A stretch of 64,000 bases of DNA from Lachnospiraceae bacterium (GCA_024691425.1 JAILNQ010000092.1:1-64000), one strand, 5' to 3'. Counted from the stretch's first letter, positions 1 to 7,460 are shown. Numbers and translations are program-made. Notes: generated from the sequence alone by a model not told the origin.

Positions 1-1
1 A

Positions 2-112
2 ATAGCGTCAGTCATACTATTGATAGGCATCATCTCACCTGTAAGTATTATAGTATGCGGTATAATTGCCATTTTGATGTATATACTTGGTTTTATAGCG
101 CTGAGGGTATAA
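2..112 (+). CDS. C-terminal end of a membrane protein (partial)
   Basis: An open frame enters from the left edge and stops at 110-112. Its 36 residues are almost all hydrophobic (Ile, Val, Leu, Gly), like one long or two short membrane helices, and end in a basic-polar tail (ALRV). It is followed within 15 bases by a strong hairpin that could end its transcript. The start and the family lie outside the window, so no function can be given. Confidence 0.5.
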   Translation: MASVILLIGIISPVSIIVCGIIAILMYILGFIALRV

Positions 113-126
113 CAGTTAGTAGTAAA

Positions 127-166
127 GAGAAAGCCCCCGGAATGAAGTATATCCGAGGGCTTTCTC
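127..166. terminator. Bidirectional intrinsic terminator
   Basis: A 15-bp inverted repeat with one mismatch (127-141 against 152-166, GAGAAAGCCC type) lies between two convergent genes. On the minus strand it follows the stop of the small zinc-ribbon peptide and runs into a T-rich stretch. On the plus strand it follows the partial membrane protein. Confidence 0.7.
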
Positions 167-173
167 AATTAAT

Positions 174-353
174 CTACCATTCACATCCGCAGTCACGACA
201 ACGGAAACCTAACATACCTCCTCCTTCAGCAATTATTGCTACATTTGAGGAGCCGCAGTGCGGACATTTGGGACGTTGTATTTCTTCATCCGTGCCTTCA
301 CCGCCGTTGACATTATTAAGTTGATTTTCTGATAAATTCTTTTCGTAATCCAT
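174..353 (-). CDS. 59-aa double-glycine-leader peptide with a zinc-ribbon core
   Basis: The start ATG (353-351) has a strong SD (AAGGAGG, 7-base spacer). The frame is open further upstream, but only by reading through the tRNA gene, so that extension is not real. Residues 6-18 read LSENQLNNVNGGE, a bacteriocin-type double-glycine leader. The core has a four-cysteine zinc ribbon (CPHCGSS then CRDCGCEW). No peptidase or exporter for such leaders lies nearby. The gene starts 23 bases after the tRNA-Ala 3' end and is followed by a terminator, so tRNA and mRNA probably share a transcript. Whether the product is exported or is a cytoplasmic zinc protein with a leader-like N-terminus cannot be told from sequence. 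Confidence 0.75.
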   Translation of the reverse strand: MDYEKNLSENQLNNVNGGEGTDEEIQRPKCPHCGSSNVAIIAEGGGMLGFRCRDCGCEW

Positions 354-376
354 GATAAACCCTCCTTTCTGAAACC

Positions 377-449
377 TGGACCATATCGGACTTGAACCGA
401 CGACCTTCGCACTGCCAGTGCGACGCGCTCCCAACTGCGCTAATGGCCC
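377..449 (-). tRNA. tRNA-Ala(GGC)
   Basis: Seventy-three bases fold as a full cloverleaf. The 7-bp acceptor stem includes the G3-U70 wobble that identifies alanine tRNAs. The D arm is GCGC/GCGC, the anticodon stem TCGCA/TGCGA with loop CTGGCAG (anticodon GGC at 416-414), and the T arm carries TTCAAGT. The discriminator is A. CCA is not encoded (GGT follows), so it must be added after transcription. Confidence 0.93.
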
Positions 450-650
450 ATACCTATCCGCTGTCCCACAGGTCACCACACAGCCTACGCGATGAAAAAA
501 AGTGCCGTGGGCAATGTAGCCGGAGCCAAACTCATAATCATGAACGGATAGATGAGATTATTTTATCATAGAAAGTATTCACCGTAATCTTATTTTTGTA
601 GTGTCACCAGTATCAAAGGGATAATAAGAGGGCCACAGCACGATTATTGC
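450..650. other. Intergenic stretch upstream of the tRNA, no gene seen
   Basis: No supported gene. On the minus strand a weak promoter is possible (TTACGG at 587-582, 16 bases, TAAAAT at 565-560), which would start the tRNA-Ala and peptide transcript about 100 bases upstream of the tRNA. The -35 match is poor. Confidence 0.25.
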
Positions 651-690
651 AGGGCAAAGCGTGGGATTATGCGCTTTCCCCTCTTTTTAT
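651..690 (+). terminator. Intrinsic terminator or attenuator with no obvious upstream gene
   Basis: AGGGcAAAGCG (651-661) pairs with CGCTTTcCCCT (672-682) across one C-C mismatch, followed by CTTTTTAT. It points along the plus strand although no plus-strand gene is visible between 167 and 650. It may end an unrecognised short RNA or limit read-through into the next gene. Confidence 0.5.
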
Positions 691-712
691 TCGCACACGG
701 GGCGATTATAAT
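684..712 (+). promoter_or_regulatory. Probable promoter of the 373-aa ORF
   Basis: A perfect -10 (TATAAT, 707-712) lies 38 bases before the start codon at 750. The -35 region at 17-bp spacing is only T-rich (overlapping the terminator tail), so the match rests on the -10. Confidence 0.4.
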
Positions 713-749
713 GATGGAGAAGATAGTTAGATTATAGGAGGATAATCCG

Positions 750-1871
750 ATGGCAGATGCCAATGTATTGCTTTTCCCAATTTGCATAAAAAAGTTCAAA
801 GAAATCTATAAAATGTACATTCCCGCCATTGATACGGAGACCAGGGCGTCTGATTATACAGAGGCTCTTGGCAAGGCACGGAGATTGATCCAATCTTCCT
901 TCATTCTTGATGAAATTAATAAGACAATGATCTCTTCTGACGAAATACCAGACATCTTGAAAGAGAGAGAGTTGGAAGAGTATATGGATGCACAGGTTGT
1001 ATATATCGATTATTATGATTCAGATTGCTATGATCTGGGCGAACTTACGTTGCAAATTCCGCAATATCTTATCGATGACATAAAAAAGGAGAGCATAGAT
1101 TATACGAGGGTATTTGTGGACAGCCTTGATGAAATCCTCAGGAGGAAACGTATATTTAATGAGATTAGGTATTGGACAGGGAAAACTGTCAATATAAATA
1201 ACGGCGATTATTTTGGACAGATAAAATCAATCGATTACAAGAAGAATACACCATGGAATTTTACTGTAAGCCTGAAAACTGGCATCAGTGATTCGATTAA
1301 GCTTCATCCAGGCGTTATAGAAGAAATCGAAGAAATGCCTGTGGCTATGAATGAACTTGGGACATTCCGTACTGTGAACCAGGATGGATTGATATCTGTT
1401 TCGGGTAAACTGTGGTGGAAAAAGGGACATATCGATGTATACCTGGAATATGACTCATCAGTAGGAATCGAGGATCAGAAATCATATGAACTTCTTGCCG
1501 AATTCAACAAGAAGAAGTATGAGTGGGATGAAGTGATAAGGCAGAATATAGCCACTCAATTGATAAAAAAAGATATAATACTCCGGCTTTTTGAAGATTA
1601 TGAGGAGGATGATCTTAAGAAACGTATAAAGCACATCCTCGAGGAACTGATGAACAGGACTGAACTATGGTTCATAGATATTTCATCAAGTAAGAATGTA
1701 TATATGGATTACAATTGTAGCAACGGTATGGGGAAATATAATGTCGGGGTTACCAAGAATCTTGGTGATGACTCGTTCGTATTCGTTCTAAATGATGTCA
1801 CGATATTCTCCGACCTTGATGATGAAGAAGATGATGACGATGAAGAGCTGAATACGTATCACTTGGATTAG
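750..1871 (+). CDS. Hypothetical protein, 373 aa, acidic C-terminus
   Basis: The ATG is preceded by a good SD (AGGAGG, about 9 bases). I do not recognise the family. The protein is soluble, with no signal peptide or membrane segment. It is rich in charged residues and ends in a run of Asp/Glu (DDEEDDDDEEL) before YHLD. The middle (residues 150-230) looks like short beta strands. It is followed 30 bases later by another unrecognised ORF on the same strand, so the two probably form an operon. Placement beside a tRNA among small and broken ORFs fits accessory DNA, but no integrase or attachment repeat was found. Confidence 0.7.
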   Translation: MADANVLLFPICIKKFKEIYKMYIPAIDTETRASDYTEALGKARRLIQSSFILDEINKTMISSDEIPDILKERELEEYMDAQVVYIDYYDSDCYDLGELTLQIPQYLIDDIKKESIDYTRVFVDSLDEILRRKRIFNEIRYWTGKTVNINNGDYFGQIKSIDYKKNTPWNFTVSLKTGISDSIKLHPGVIEEIEEMPVAMNELGTFRTVNQDGLISVSGKLWWKKGHIDVYLEYDSSVGIEDQKSYELLAEFNKKKYEWDEVIRQNIATQLIKKDIILRLFEDYEEDDLKKRIKHILEELMNRTELWFIDISSSKNVYMDYNCSNGMGKYNVGVTKNLGDDSFVFVLNDVTIFSDLDDEEDDDDEELNTYHLD

Positions 1872-1901
1872 GGCATCGGTTTTATCGAGGGAGACGCAAA
1901 A

Positions 1902-2666
1902 ATGAATAAAATCACCAGGGAAGTCAAACTGTCACAGAAATATGCTCTTGAAAAAGATAAGCATGGACTTATTAAGCTAACGAAGGAGAACGTTGCCCAT
2001 GTTGAGGCTATGATCCGTTATAATTCATCATACCGCAAAGCCTTTGACAAAAATGCCGAAGATTCATCAGCGCATCATTTCGTTTCACTTAAAGCAGTCC
2101 TTATTGAGAAGAAAAAGGTGTCAGATACGGAGTACAGGGAAATCGTACATAATGTTGTCAGAGCGCTCGACAGGGAGAATTCCACTCATCTGAAGGCAGA
2201 TGGAGATGGAATAAACACTATTACAGATAGAATATGTGGGATAAAGAGACAAGCTGACCTCGTTCGATATCTAAAGGATCCGAAAGGGACAAATTACAAA
2301 TTACTTCGTATCCTTGAAACAAAAACAGAGCCGACGGGAGAAAGCCAGAAGGGAAACAAGAGAGTTGGACGTAGAAACCCATCATTTGCAAGTAAGTTCT
2401 GCCATTATGCCTGTTATTATCTCTTTGAGGGTGAGAAGGAACAGGACAACTATTCGATATACGATAGCGTAATTAAAAAGGCATTACCACGATATATGGA
2501 AGCGTATGGAGTGGCGAAGCAGGACTTGACTGACTATTATACATACCAAAAAGTTATAGATGAGATAATTTCAAAGTCAAAGTCTGGAATAAGCCGGAAC
2601 GGATTCGATCACTTAATATGGTATTGTTATAAGGGCGGGGTCACAGTTGAAGAAGACGATAAATAA
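1902..2666 (+). CDS. Hypothetical protein, 254 aa, possible OGG/HhH-glycosylase-like fold
   Basis: The ATG follows GGGAGACGCAAAA. The C-terminal half carries the string NPSFASKFCHYACYYLF and then YSIYDSVIKKALPRY. A pattern of this kind (SFASK-x-HF, IYDS) recurs in uncharacterised bacterial proteins that I associate from memory with an 8-oxoguanine-glycosylase-like fold; that link is tentative. The N-terminal 130 residues are charged and helical with no recognisable motif. It probably shares a transcript with the preceding 373-aa gene (30-base gap). Alternatives include any helical nucleic-acid-associated accessory protein. Confidence 0.65.
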   Translation: MNKITREVKLSQKYALEKDKHGLIKLTKENVAHVEAMIRYNSSYRKAFDKNAEDSSAHHFVSLKAVLIEKKKVSDTEYREIVHNVVRALDRENSTHLKADGDGINTITDRICGIKRQADLVRYLKDPKGTNYKLLRILETKTEPTGESQKGNKRVGRRNPSFASKFCHYACYYLFEGEKEQDNYSIYDSVIKKALPRYMEAYGVAKQDLTDYYTYQKVIDEIISKSKSGISRNGFDHLIWYCYKGGVTVEEDDK

Positions 2667-2681
2667 TGTATCATTAAAGTC

Positions 2682-2786
2682 ATGAAATGTAATTTCGGGG
2701 ATGACGTGAATTTCCTGGCAGACTGCGTGGATGTTCTGCAGGAGAAGGTCAAGACCCTGTTGGGTTCAGTAGGGGCGATGGTATAG
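2682..2786 (+). CDS. Possible 34-aa ORF (doubtful)
   Basis: An ATG frame of 34 codons (MKCNFGDDVNFL...) lies between two hypothetical genes. There is no clear SD and no recognisable motif. The peptide looks like a fragment of a globular protein, so it may be a gene remnant. Confidence 0.2.
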   Translation: MKCNFGDDVNFLADCVDVLQEKVKTLLGSVGAMV

Positions 2787-2861
2787 AACAGAGCAGGACG
2801 GATGATGTAGCAATTATCATAGGGGAGAATGCATTAAGACTTGTCGGATAGGAGACAATAA

Positions 2862-3158
2862 ATGATTCGAACTTTTGAATTTGGATTTATACTCCAACGC
2901 GATGAAACTTTGAGAAGCAGAGTATATGAATTGATGGATTCAGATCACGACGAGGAATTAGATATCAGAGGGTGGCATCTGTACTTTGATCATAGCCGTC
3001 GCTGGGTCGTTATTACAGACAATGGAATTGATGAAACTCTACATATCAAGTTTACTCCGGCGGAAATCGAATATGAAACATTGGTTTATTTAATGGATCT
3101 TGAGAGGCGCGACAAGGAGATCGAATGGCGGATTAAATACCGCGAGGATCTGTTATAA
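2862..3158 (+). CDS. Hypothetical protein, 98 aa
   Basis: The ATG is preceded by AGGAGACAATA (SD with usual spacing). The 98-residue product is soluble and acidic, with no cysteines and no membrane segment. Its middle holds an aromatic-rich strand pattern (GWHLYFDHSRRWVVIT) and the C-terminus is a charged helix. I do not recognise the family. It lies in the same accessory run of plus-strand ORFs as its upstream neighbours and is followed by a frameshifted short ORF. Confidence 0.6.
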   Translation: MIRTFEFGFILQRDETLRSRVYELMDSDHDEELDIRGWHLYFDHSRRWVVITDNGIDETLHIKFTPAEIEYETLVYLMDLERRDKEIEWRIKYREDLL

Positions 3159-3177
3159 AGGTAGAGAGGATTGCGAA

Positions 3178-3305
3178 ATGAGCGAAGAAAAAAAACTATT
3201 GATGACTTGAATCACATAATGTTGGAATATCCGTTTGCTCGAAGAGGCGTGCAATTGAATGATGTGTCGATAATTGGCGTCATTTTGACGACAAAAAGAT
3301 TCTGA
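3178..3305 (+). pseudogene. Short ORF split by an A8 run (frameshifted, or a -1 slippery site)
   Basis: From ATG 3178 (SD GAGAGGA) the frame reads MSEEKKLLMT and stops at 3208-3210. Shifting back one base in the A8 run (3188-3195) continues as TIDDLNHIMLEYPFARRGV and on to a stop at 3303-3305, about 43 residues in all. The run gives A_AAA_AAA in the zero frame, the pattern of a -1 slippery heptamer. A plain indel or sequencing error in the homopolymer is the simpler explanation. The rest of the gap to 3472 is AT-rich with no further gene. Confidence 0.35.
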
Positions 3306-3472
3306 AAAGGAGATAATACAAATAATATGTATATATTTTGTACCGAAATTATAATAGATACCACTATATATCGCAGAAGCCACAAGGCAACTATTGAGCT
3401 GGAATAAGACTGCATATCCCCGAAATCCGCTACATCGCAGTGCAGGAGGACTTGGCATATTTATAGTGAAGA

Positions 3473-4987
3473 TCAGGCGTTTTTTTCGGGCAGATCCATA
3501 TACCACAGGTATCCGTTCCGGCCCAGTTCTTTTACTTTGTAAAGAGCGGTATCTGCACGTTTTTTAAGGAGCGGCAGTTCATCGGCATCATACGGGAAAC
3601 GTGCGGCGCCCGAAGAGAAGCTGATCGAGAATTCCCGGTCTTTCTTATCGGCCCCGGGAAGCTTGAACGAGCTAAGATCCGAGTTTGTCTTTCTGATCAG
3701 GGCCGATACTTCTTCGACACTGTGCAGATCCGTAAGCACAACAAACTCATCACCTCCGAAACGTGAGATGATCCCGTTTTCCGAAAAGTTCTTCTTCAGC
3801 ACATCGGAAAAAGTAGTCAGGAAACTGTCCCCGATGTTGTGTCCGTATTTGTCATTTACCTGTTTGAAATAGTCCAGATCGAAGAATATAAGAGCACAGT
3901 CTTTGCCGCGGGCTATCCACTTGGCGGCAGCGGTATCAAAAGCACGGCGGTTAAGAACCTGAGTCAGCGGATCGTAGGTCGAAAGAGCCTCGAGGATCTC
4001 ATTATCTCGCTTGGCCAGTCTGTACATATTGGCAATAAGTACAATGACCACGACCAGCAGAACCGCAAGGAAGTACAGCACGTAATTTCTGAACGTGTGC
4101 ATCGTGGCGGAGAGGGCGTTTCCGGGAATACGCACGACCACATACCATCCGGGCATGCTCGATATCATGGAGCAGTGCTGGGAATAGAACGTGTCGCCGA
4201 CCGAATAGCTGATCCCGATATTGTCTTCGAGGTGCCTGATCCTTGTCAGCCAGTCGCTGTAGACGGGAACATCCTCTTTGTTGATATCCTGCATGGAAAG
4301 ATAAGCGTTTGCCCAGCTGCCGATCGAGTGCTCATCGGATCCCGCACACTGTATTATGTTTGCACTCTCCGCATTCATGAGCCATATCTCGACATCATTT
4401 CCAAGAGACCGCGTCACAGCGATCCTCTGCAGCTCACTGAGCTTGTAAGTTATGAACATATACCCGTGACGCGTATCGGCGTAATTTAACGAGGCAAACA
4501 GCGTTATGACGGGCTGGCCGTAAACGGACGAACGGTAAGGCGCCGATATTGATACGGGGTTTGCCAGAGCGGCGGTCTGAAGCAGATCCCATTTGGCAAA
4601 CTCAGAAGCTTCCTCATCCGAGGCAAACTTTTCTCCCGACTGGTCTATAAATCCGGCACTTAAATAGTCTGCATTTTTGTTGTTTTTGAGTATATCGTAT
4701 ATCTGCCCGGGGTTATCGTAATTACGTGAAGACAGAAGGATCGCGGTGCTGTTAATGGACTCGGTCATAAACTCTATCGACGAGTTCATCTTTTCAGCCA
4801 TTATCGTACTGATCTCGGCGGAAAGCTGCTGGTCGTGCCGGGAGATCAGACGGTTAAACGCCGTGATCAGTATACCGATCGCACCAAAGAAAACGACAAG
4901 ACAAATGATAAGTGTCAGATAAAAAAATCTGCCGCCTTTTAAAAGATTGATATCATCTTTGAAACGTTTGCCTTTGCTGTTATCCAT
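3473..4987 (-). CDS. Membrane-bound diguanylate cyclase (CACHE-like sensor plus GGDEF)
   Basis: A 504-residue protein with an N-terminal membrane helix (about 21-44), a ~255-residue extracytoplasmic sensor region resembling a double CACHE domain, a second helix (about 300-325) and a C-terminal GGDEF domain. The active-site motif RFGGDEF is at residues 409-415, preceded by the substrate and metal motif FFDLDYFKQVNDKYGH, so c-di-GMP synthesis from two GTP is expected at the inner face of the membrane. No RxxD inhibitory site is present five residues before GGDEF, so product inhibition through that site is not expected. The gene starts 9 bases after the stop of a binding-protein lipoprotein, implying co-transcription and perhaps a shared signal. 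Confidence 0.9.
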   Translation of the reverse strand: MDNSKGKRFKDDINLLKGGRFFYLTLIICLVVFFGAIGILITAFNRLISRHDQQLSAEISTIMAEKMNSSIEFMTESINSTAILLSSRNYDNPGQIYDILKNNKNADYLSAGFIDQSGEKFASDEEASEFAKWDLLQTAALANPVSISAPYRSSVYGQPVITLFASLNYADTRHGYMFITYKLSELQRIAVTRSLGNDVEIWLMNAESANIIQCAGSDEHSIGSWANAYLSMQDINKEDVPVYSDWLTRIRHLEDNIGISYSVGDTFYSQHCSMISSMPGWYVVVRIPGNALSATMHTFRNYVLYFLAVLLVVVIVLIANMYRLAKRDNEILEALSTYDPLTQVLNRRAFDTAAAKWIARGKDCALIFFDLDYFKQVNDKYGHNIGDSFLTTFSDVLKKNFSENGIISRFGGDEFVVLTDLHSVEEVSALIRKTNSDLSSFKLPGADKKDREFSISFSSGAARFPYDADELPLLKKRADTALYKVKELGRNGYLWYMDLPEKNA

Positions 4988-4996
4988 ACTCCGGTA

Positions 4997-6046
4997 TCAT
5001 TCCTGATTCATGTCCATTACTTCCATAACTTCCGGTTGTGACATGCTCTCTTTATTTACGGTGACAACGCCCGTATCTATGAATCTGACGGGCGGAGTGT
5101 TGCCGGCAAGTATGTCAAGGACAGAACCGACGGCCCTGTATCCCATATCATACTGCCTCTGCAGAACGGTCGATGCCCTGAAATCATCACTCTCTATCAG
5201 CTCCCTGATCTCATCAGAAAAATCAAACCCGACTACCGTGATATCCTGCCGGCCGTTGTCTTTGACGACACTTGCCAGTACCCTTGTCGGACCGTTGTTT
5301 GTGGCATAAAGTCCCACAACATCGGGGTGTGCGGCAAGAAAATCGTTGGCCATCCCGTCCCCTTGGTCGATGTTGCCGTTACAGTTCATAATATCGGAGA
5401 TTATGTTCCATTTACCGGGAGCATTGTTGGCCCAGTACAGGTAAAATCCGGCAAGCCGTTCGTTGATCGTCTGTGATTTGGCGGTTCCGACCATGATACC
5501 TACCGATATATCATCATAATCGGAGTATCCTGCCTCACGCAGGCACGCGATCATCTCTTTAGCAGCATTCTGGCCGGCATACAGGTTATCCGTCATATAG
5601 ACGATGTCAAAGCTTTCGGTATTGGCAGCCGTATCGATAAGCGCGATCGGAATACCGAGCTCGTGTATCTTATCTATATCGGAGGACAGTTCGATAGAAT
5701 CGTCGGGCGAGAGTATGATCGCATCAGGTTTTGCAGCCAGTGCTTCTTCTATAAGAACACGCTGTCCCTGCCAGTCGGTCTCGTTATTGGTGCCGCCGCA
5801 GTAAACATTGCAGCCGAGATCTTCCCCGGCAGCCTTACATCCGTTCATGATGACTTGCCAGTAACTCGAGTCCATGACCTTTAAGATCACGTATATATTC
5901 TTATTGTTTTCGGATATATTACCGAGGGGTTCAAAGTGTGTTACGGGAGAGGCCGCACTTTCCGAAGCAGAGCCGGAAGCGTCACAGCAAGCCGTAAATA
6001 ATACAGATGAAATGATGATCAGAAAAGTGAAACAGTACTTTTTCAT
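4997..6046 (-). CDS. Sugar-type periplasmic-binding lipoprotein (RbsB/LacI fold)
   Basis: The 349-residue product has a lipoprotein signal with lipobox LFTAC (Cys20). A type-1 binding-protein fold follows (YVILKVMDSSYWQVIMNG, then AKPDAIILSPDD and IALIDTAA), as in ribose/galactose-binding proteins. No ABC permease or ATPase accompanies it. The next gene, 9 bases downstream, is a membrane diguanylate cyclase, so it may act as a ligand-sensing partner rather than a transport component; that is inference. The ATG has only a weak SD (AAGAC). It is divergent from the TRAP operon, from which about 200 bases of regulatory DNA separate it. Confidence 0.85.
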   Translation of the reverse strand: MKKYCFTFLIIISSVLFTACCDASGSASESAASPVTHFEPLGNISENNKNIYVILKVMDSSYWQVIMNGCKAAGEDLGCNVYCGGTNNETDWQGQRVLIEEALAAKPDAIILSPDDSIELSSDIDKIHELGIPIALIDTAANTESFDIVYMTDNLYAGQNAAKEMIACLREAGYSDYDDISVGIMVGTAKSQTINERLAGFYLYWANNAPGKWNIISDIMNCNGNIDQGDGMANDFLAAHPDVVGLYATNNGPTRVLASVVKDNGRQDITVVGFDFSDEIRELIESDDFRASTVLQRQYDMGYRAVGSVLDILAGNTPPVRFIDTGVVTVNKESMSQPEVMEVMDMNQE

Positions 6047-6146
6047 GTCTTATATACTACTAACAACAATCCCAAAATACCATGCCCAAATCTCATATCG
6101 TCAATTTATACCAAATATGAATTGTCAATATGTGAAATTTACCAAC

Positions 6147-6176
6147 TTTACTACTAACATGCTAGCATGTTATAGT
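6147..6176 (+). promoter_or_regulatory. Promoter of the TRAP/uronate operon
   Basis: TTTACT (6147-6152), an 18-base spacer and an extended -10 (TG-T-TATAGT, box at 6171-6176). This would start transcription near 6183, giving a leader of about 64 bases before dctP. The spacer is filled by a perfect palindrome, which suggests repression. Confidence 0.55.
6155..6172. promoter_or_regulatory. 18-bp perfect palindromic operator
   Basis: TAACATGCTAGCATGTTA is a perfect 18-bp palindrome lying between the -35 and -10 of the transporter promoter. The core half-site AACATG recurs as AACATGTT at 6189-6196 just after the expected start. The GntR-family regulator encoded at 10166 is the natural candidate ligand-responsive repressor (inference from context). 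Confidence 0.55.
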
Positions 6177-6246
6177 GGCAATGTCAATAACATGTTTGCT
6201 CGATCAGGGCGAACTGATATACCAATTCAGAACAGGAGGAAAAGTT

Positions 6247-7386
6247 ATGAAGAAGAAAGTTTTATCGGTCATACTAGCTGCAACACTCGCCGCTTCAATG
6301 CTTAGCGCATGCGGGCTTCAGGCAGCAGATCAGAGCGCAGCAGCTCCCGCTGCAGAAGCACCCAAGGAGGAGGCTCCGGCAGAAGAGGCAGCTCCGGCAG
6401 AGGAAGCAGCTCCCGCAGAAGAAGCAGCTCCCGCAGAAGAAGCAGCTCCCGCAGCAGGTGACCCCAAGGTTACGCTTATCATGGCTGAAGTTAATCCCCT
6501 CGACACAATAGTAGGTGCGATGGATTCCAAGTTTAAAGAAGAATGCGAGAAGCTTTCAGGCGGTTCTATCGAGATCGACCTTCAGGCAGGCGGCGTTCTC
6601 GGATCAGAGAATGATGTTCTTGATACAATGCTCGGCGGCGGCGGAACGATCGATATCTCCCGTATTTCCGCTTTCTCACTTACAAGCTACGGCGGAGACA
6701 AATCACTCCTTCTGTCTCTTCCTTATACATTCGTAAGCAGAGATCATTTCTGGAACTTCGCAACAAGCGATCTTGCAGAAACATTCCTTACAGAGCCCCA
6801 GGAGAACGGTGCAGGCGTACGCGGCCTCTTCTACGGTGAGGAAGGCTTCCGTCACTTCTTCTCGATCAACCCTGTTGAAAAGATCGAAGACCTTAAGGGA
6901 ATGAAGATCCGTGTGTCAAATGACCCCGTTATGAACGGTCTTGTTGAAGGACTTGGTGCATCTCCCACAGTCGTAGCATTCGGTGAGCTCTACTCAGCTC
7001 TTCAGACGGGTGTTGTTGATGCGGCAGAGCAGCCTATCGCAAACTACAAGTCAAATGCTTTCCCCGAGGTTGCTAACAACATAATCCTCGACGGACATAC
7101 ACTCGGTGCAGTAGAAGTTGTTATCACGGACGAAGCATGGAACAAGCTCACACCCGCTCAGCAGGATGCCATGATGGAAGCAGGTAAGCTTGCCAGCCAG
7201 TACTGCCGTGAGGTTTCAGAGGACAAGGAAAAAGAAGTTCTCGAGCAGCTTAAGAGCGAAGGATGTAACGTAGTTGAAGTTTCCGATATCAAGCCCTGGC
7301 AGGATGCGGTTGCAAAGGTTATCGATGACAACGTAAACACAGACGAACTCAAGGAACTTTATCAGAAGCTTCTTGATCTGCAGTAA
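6247..7386 (+). CDS. dctP: TRAP transporter solute-binding lipoprotein DctP (uronate type)
   Basis: The start is ATG 6247, with SD AGGAGG and an ideal signal peptide, rather than an in-frame ATG 72 bases upstream. The 379-residue protein has lipobox LSAC (Cys22), then an Ala/Glu/Pro linker built from four 18-base repeats, then the DctP fold with the carboxylate-binding arginine region (KGMKIRVSNDPVMNGL) and ALQTGVVDAAEQP. It captures an organic acid outside the cell for the DctQM permease that follows. Because the downstream genes degrade uronates, a uronic acid or unsaturated oligouronate is the likely ligand. A hairpin after the gene should favour excess DctP over the membrane subunits. Confidence 0.93.
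   Translation: MKKKVLSVILAATLAASMLSACGLQAADQSAAAPAAEAPKEEAPAEEAAPAEEAAPAEEAAPAEEAAPAAGDPKVTLIMAEVNPLDTIVGAMDSKFKEECEKLSGGSIEIDLQAGGVLGSENDVLDTMLGGGGTIDISRISAFSLTSYGGDKSLLLSLPYTFVSRDHFWNFATSDLAETFLTEPQENGAGVRGLFYGEEGFRHFFSINPVEKIEDLKGMKIRVSNDPVMNGLVEGLGASPTVVAFGELYSALQTGVVDAAEQPIANYKSNAFPEVANNIILDGHTLGAVEVVITDEAWNKLTPAQQDAMMEAGKLASQYCREVSEDKEKEVLEQLKSEGCNVVEVSDIKPWQDAVAKVIDDNVNTDELKELYQKLLDLQ
6379..6450 (+). repeat. Four tandem 18-bp repeats coding an AEEAAP linker
   Basis: Four copies of GCAGAAGAAGCAGCTCCC (variants at two positions; the last two are identical) encode AEEAAP repeats between the lipobox and the folded domain of DctP. They form a flexible tether to the membrane. Copy number may vary between strains through slippage. 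Confidence 0.9.
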
Positions 7387-7415
7387 GATTACCAACTGAA
7401 GGTAACATAGTCAGA

Positions 7416-7444
7416 GGGGGCACTTACAAAGTGCCCCCGTTTTA
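7416..7444 (+). terminator. Partial terminator between dctP and dctQ
   Basis: A perfect 10-bp stem (GGGGGCACTT / AAGTGCCCCC) with a 3-base loop is followed by GTTTT. Within a TRAP operon this placement usually gives partial termination and 3' protection of the binding-protein message. Confidence 0.8.
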
Positions 7445-7460
7445 AAAGAAGGTAGGAGTC

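Noticed and set aside
354-479. N-terminal extension of the zinc-ribbon peptide to 101 residues
   Set aside because: The extra codons are the tRNA-Ala gene itself; the internal ATG at 353 has a strong SD and gives a proper GG leader.
6175-6246. Earlier in-frame ATG for dctP
   Set aside because: It would add 24 residues before a perfect lipoprotein signal; the ATG at 6247 has AGGAGG and starts the signal peptide. The earlier ATG also overlaps the -10 box.
6379-6450. Tandem repeats as a CRISPR-like array
   Set aside because: Repeats are contiguous 18-mers without spacers and encode an AEEAAP protein linker.
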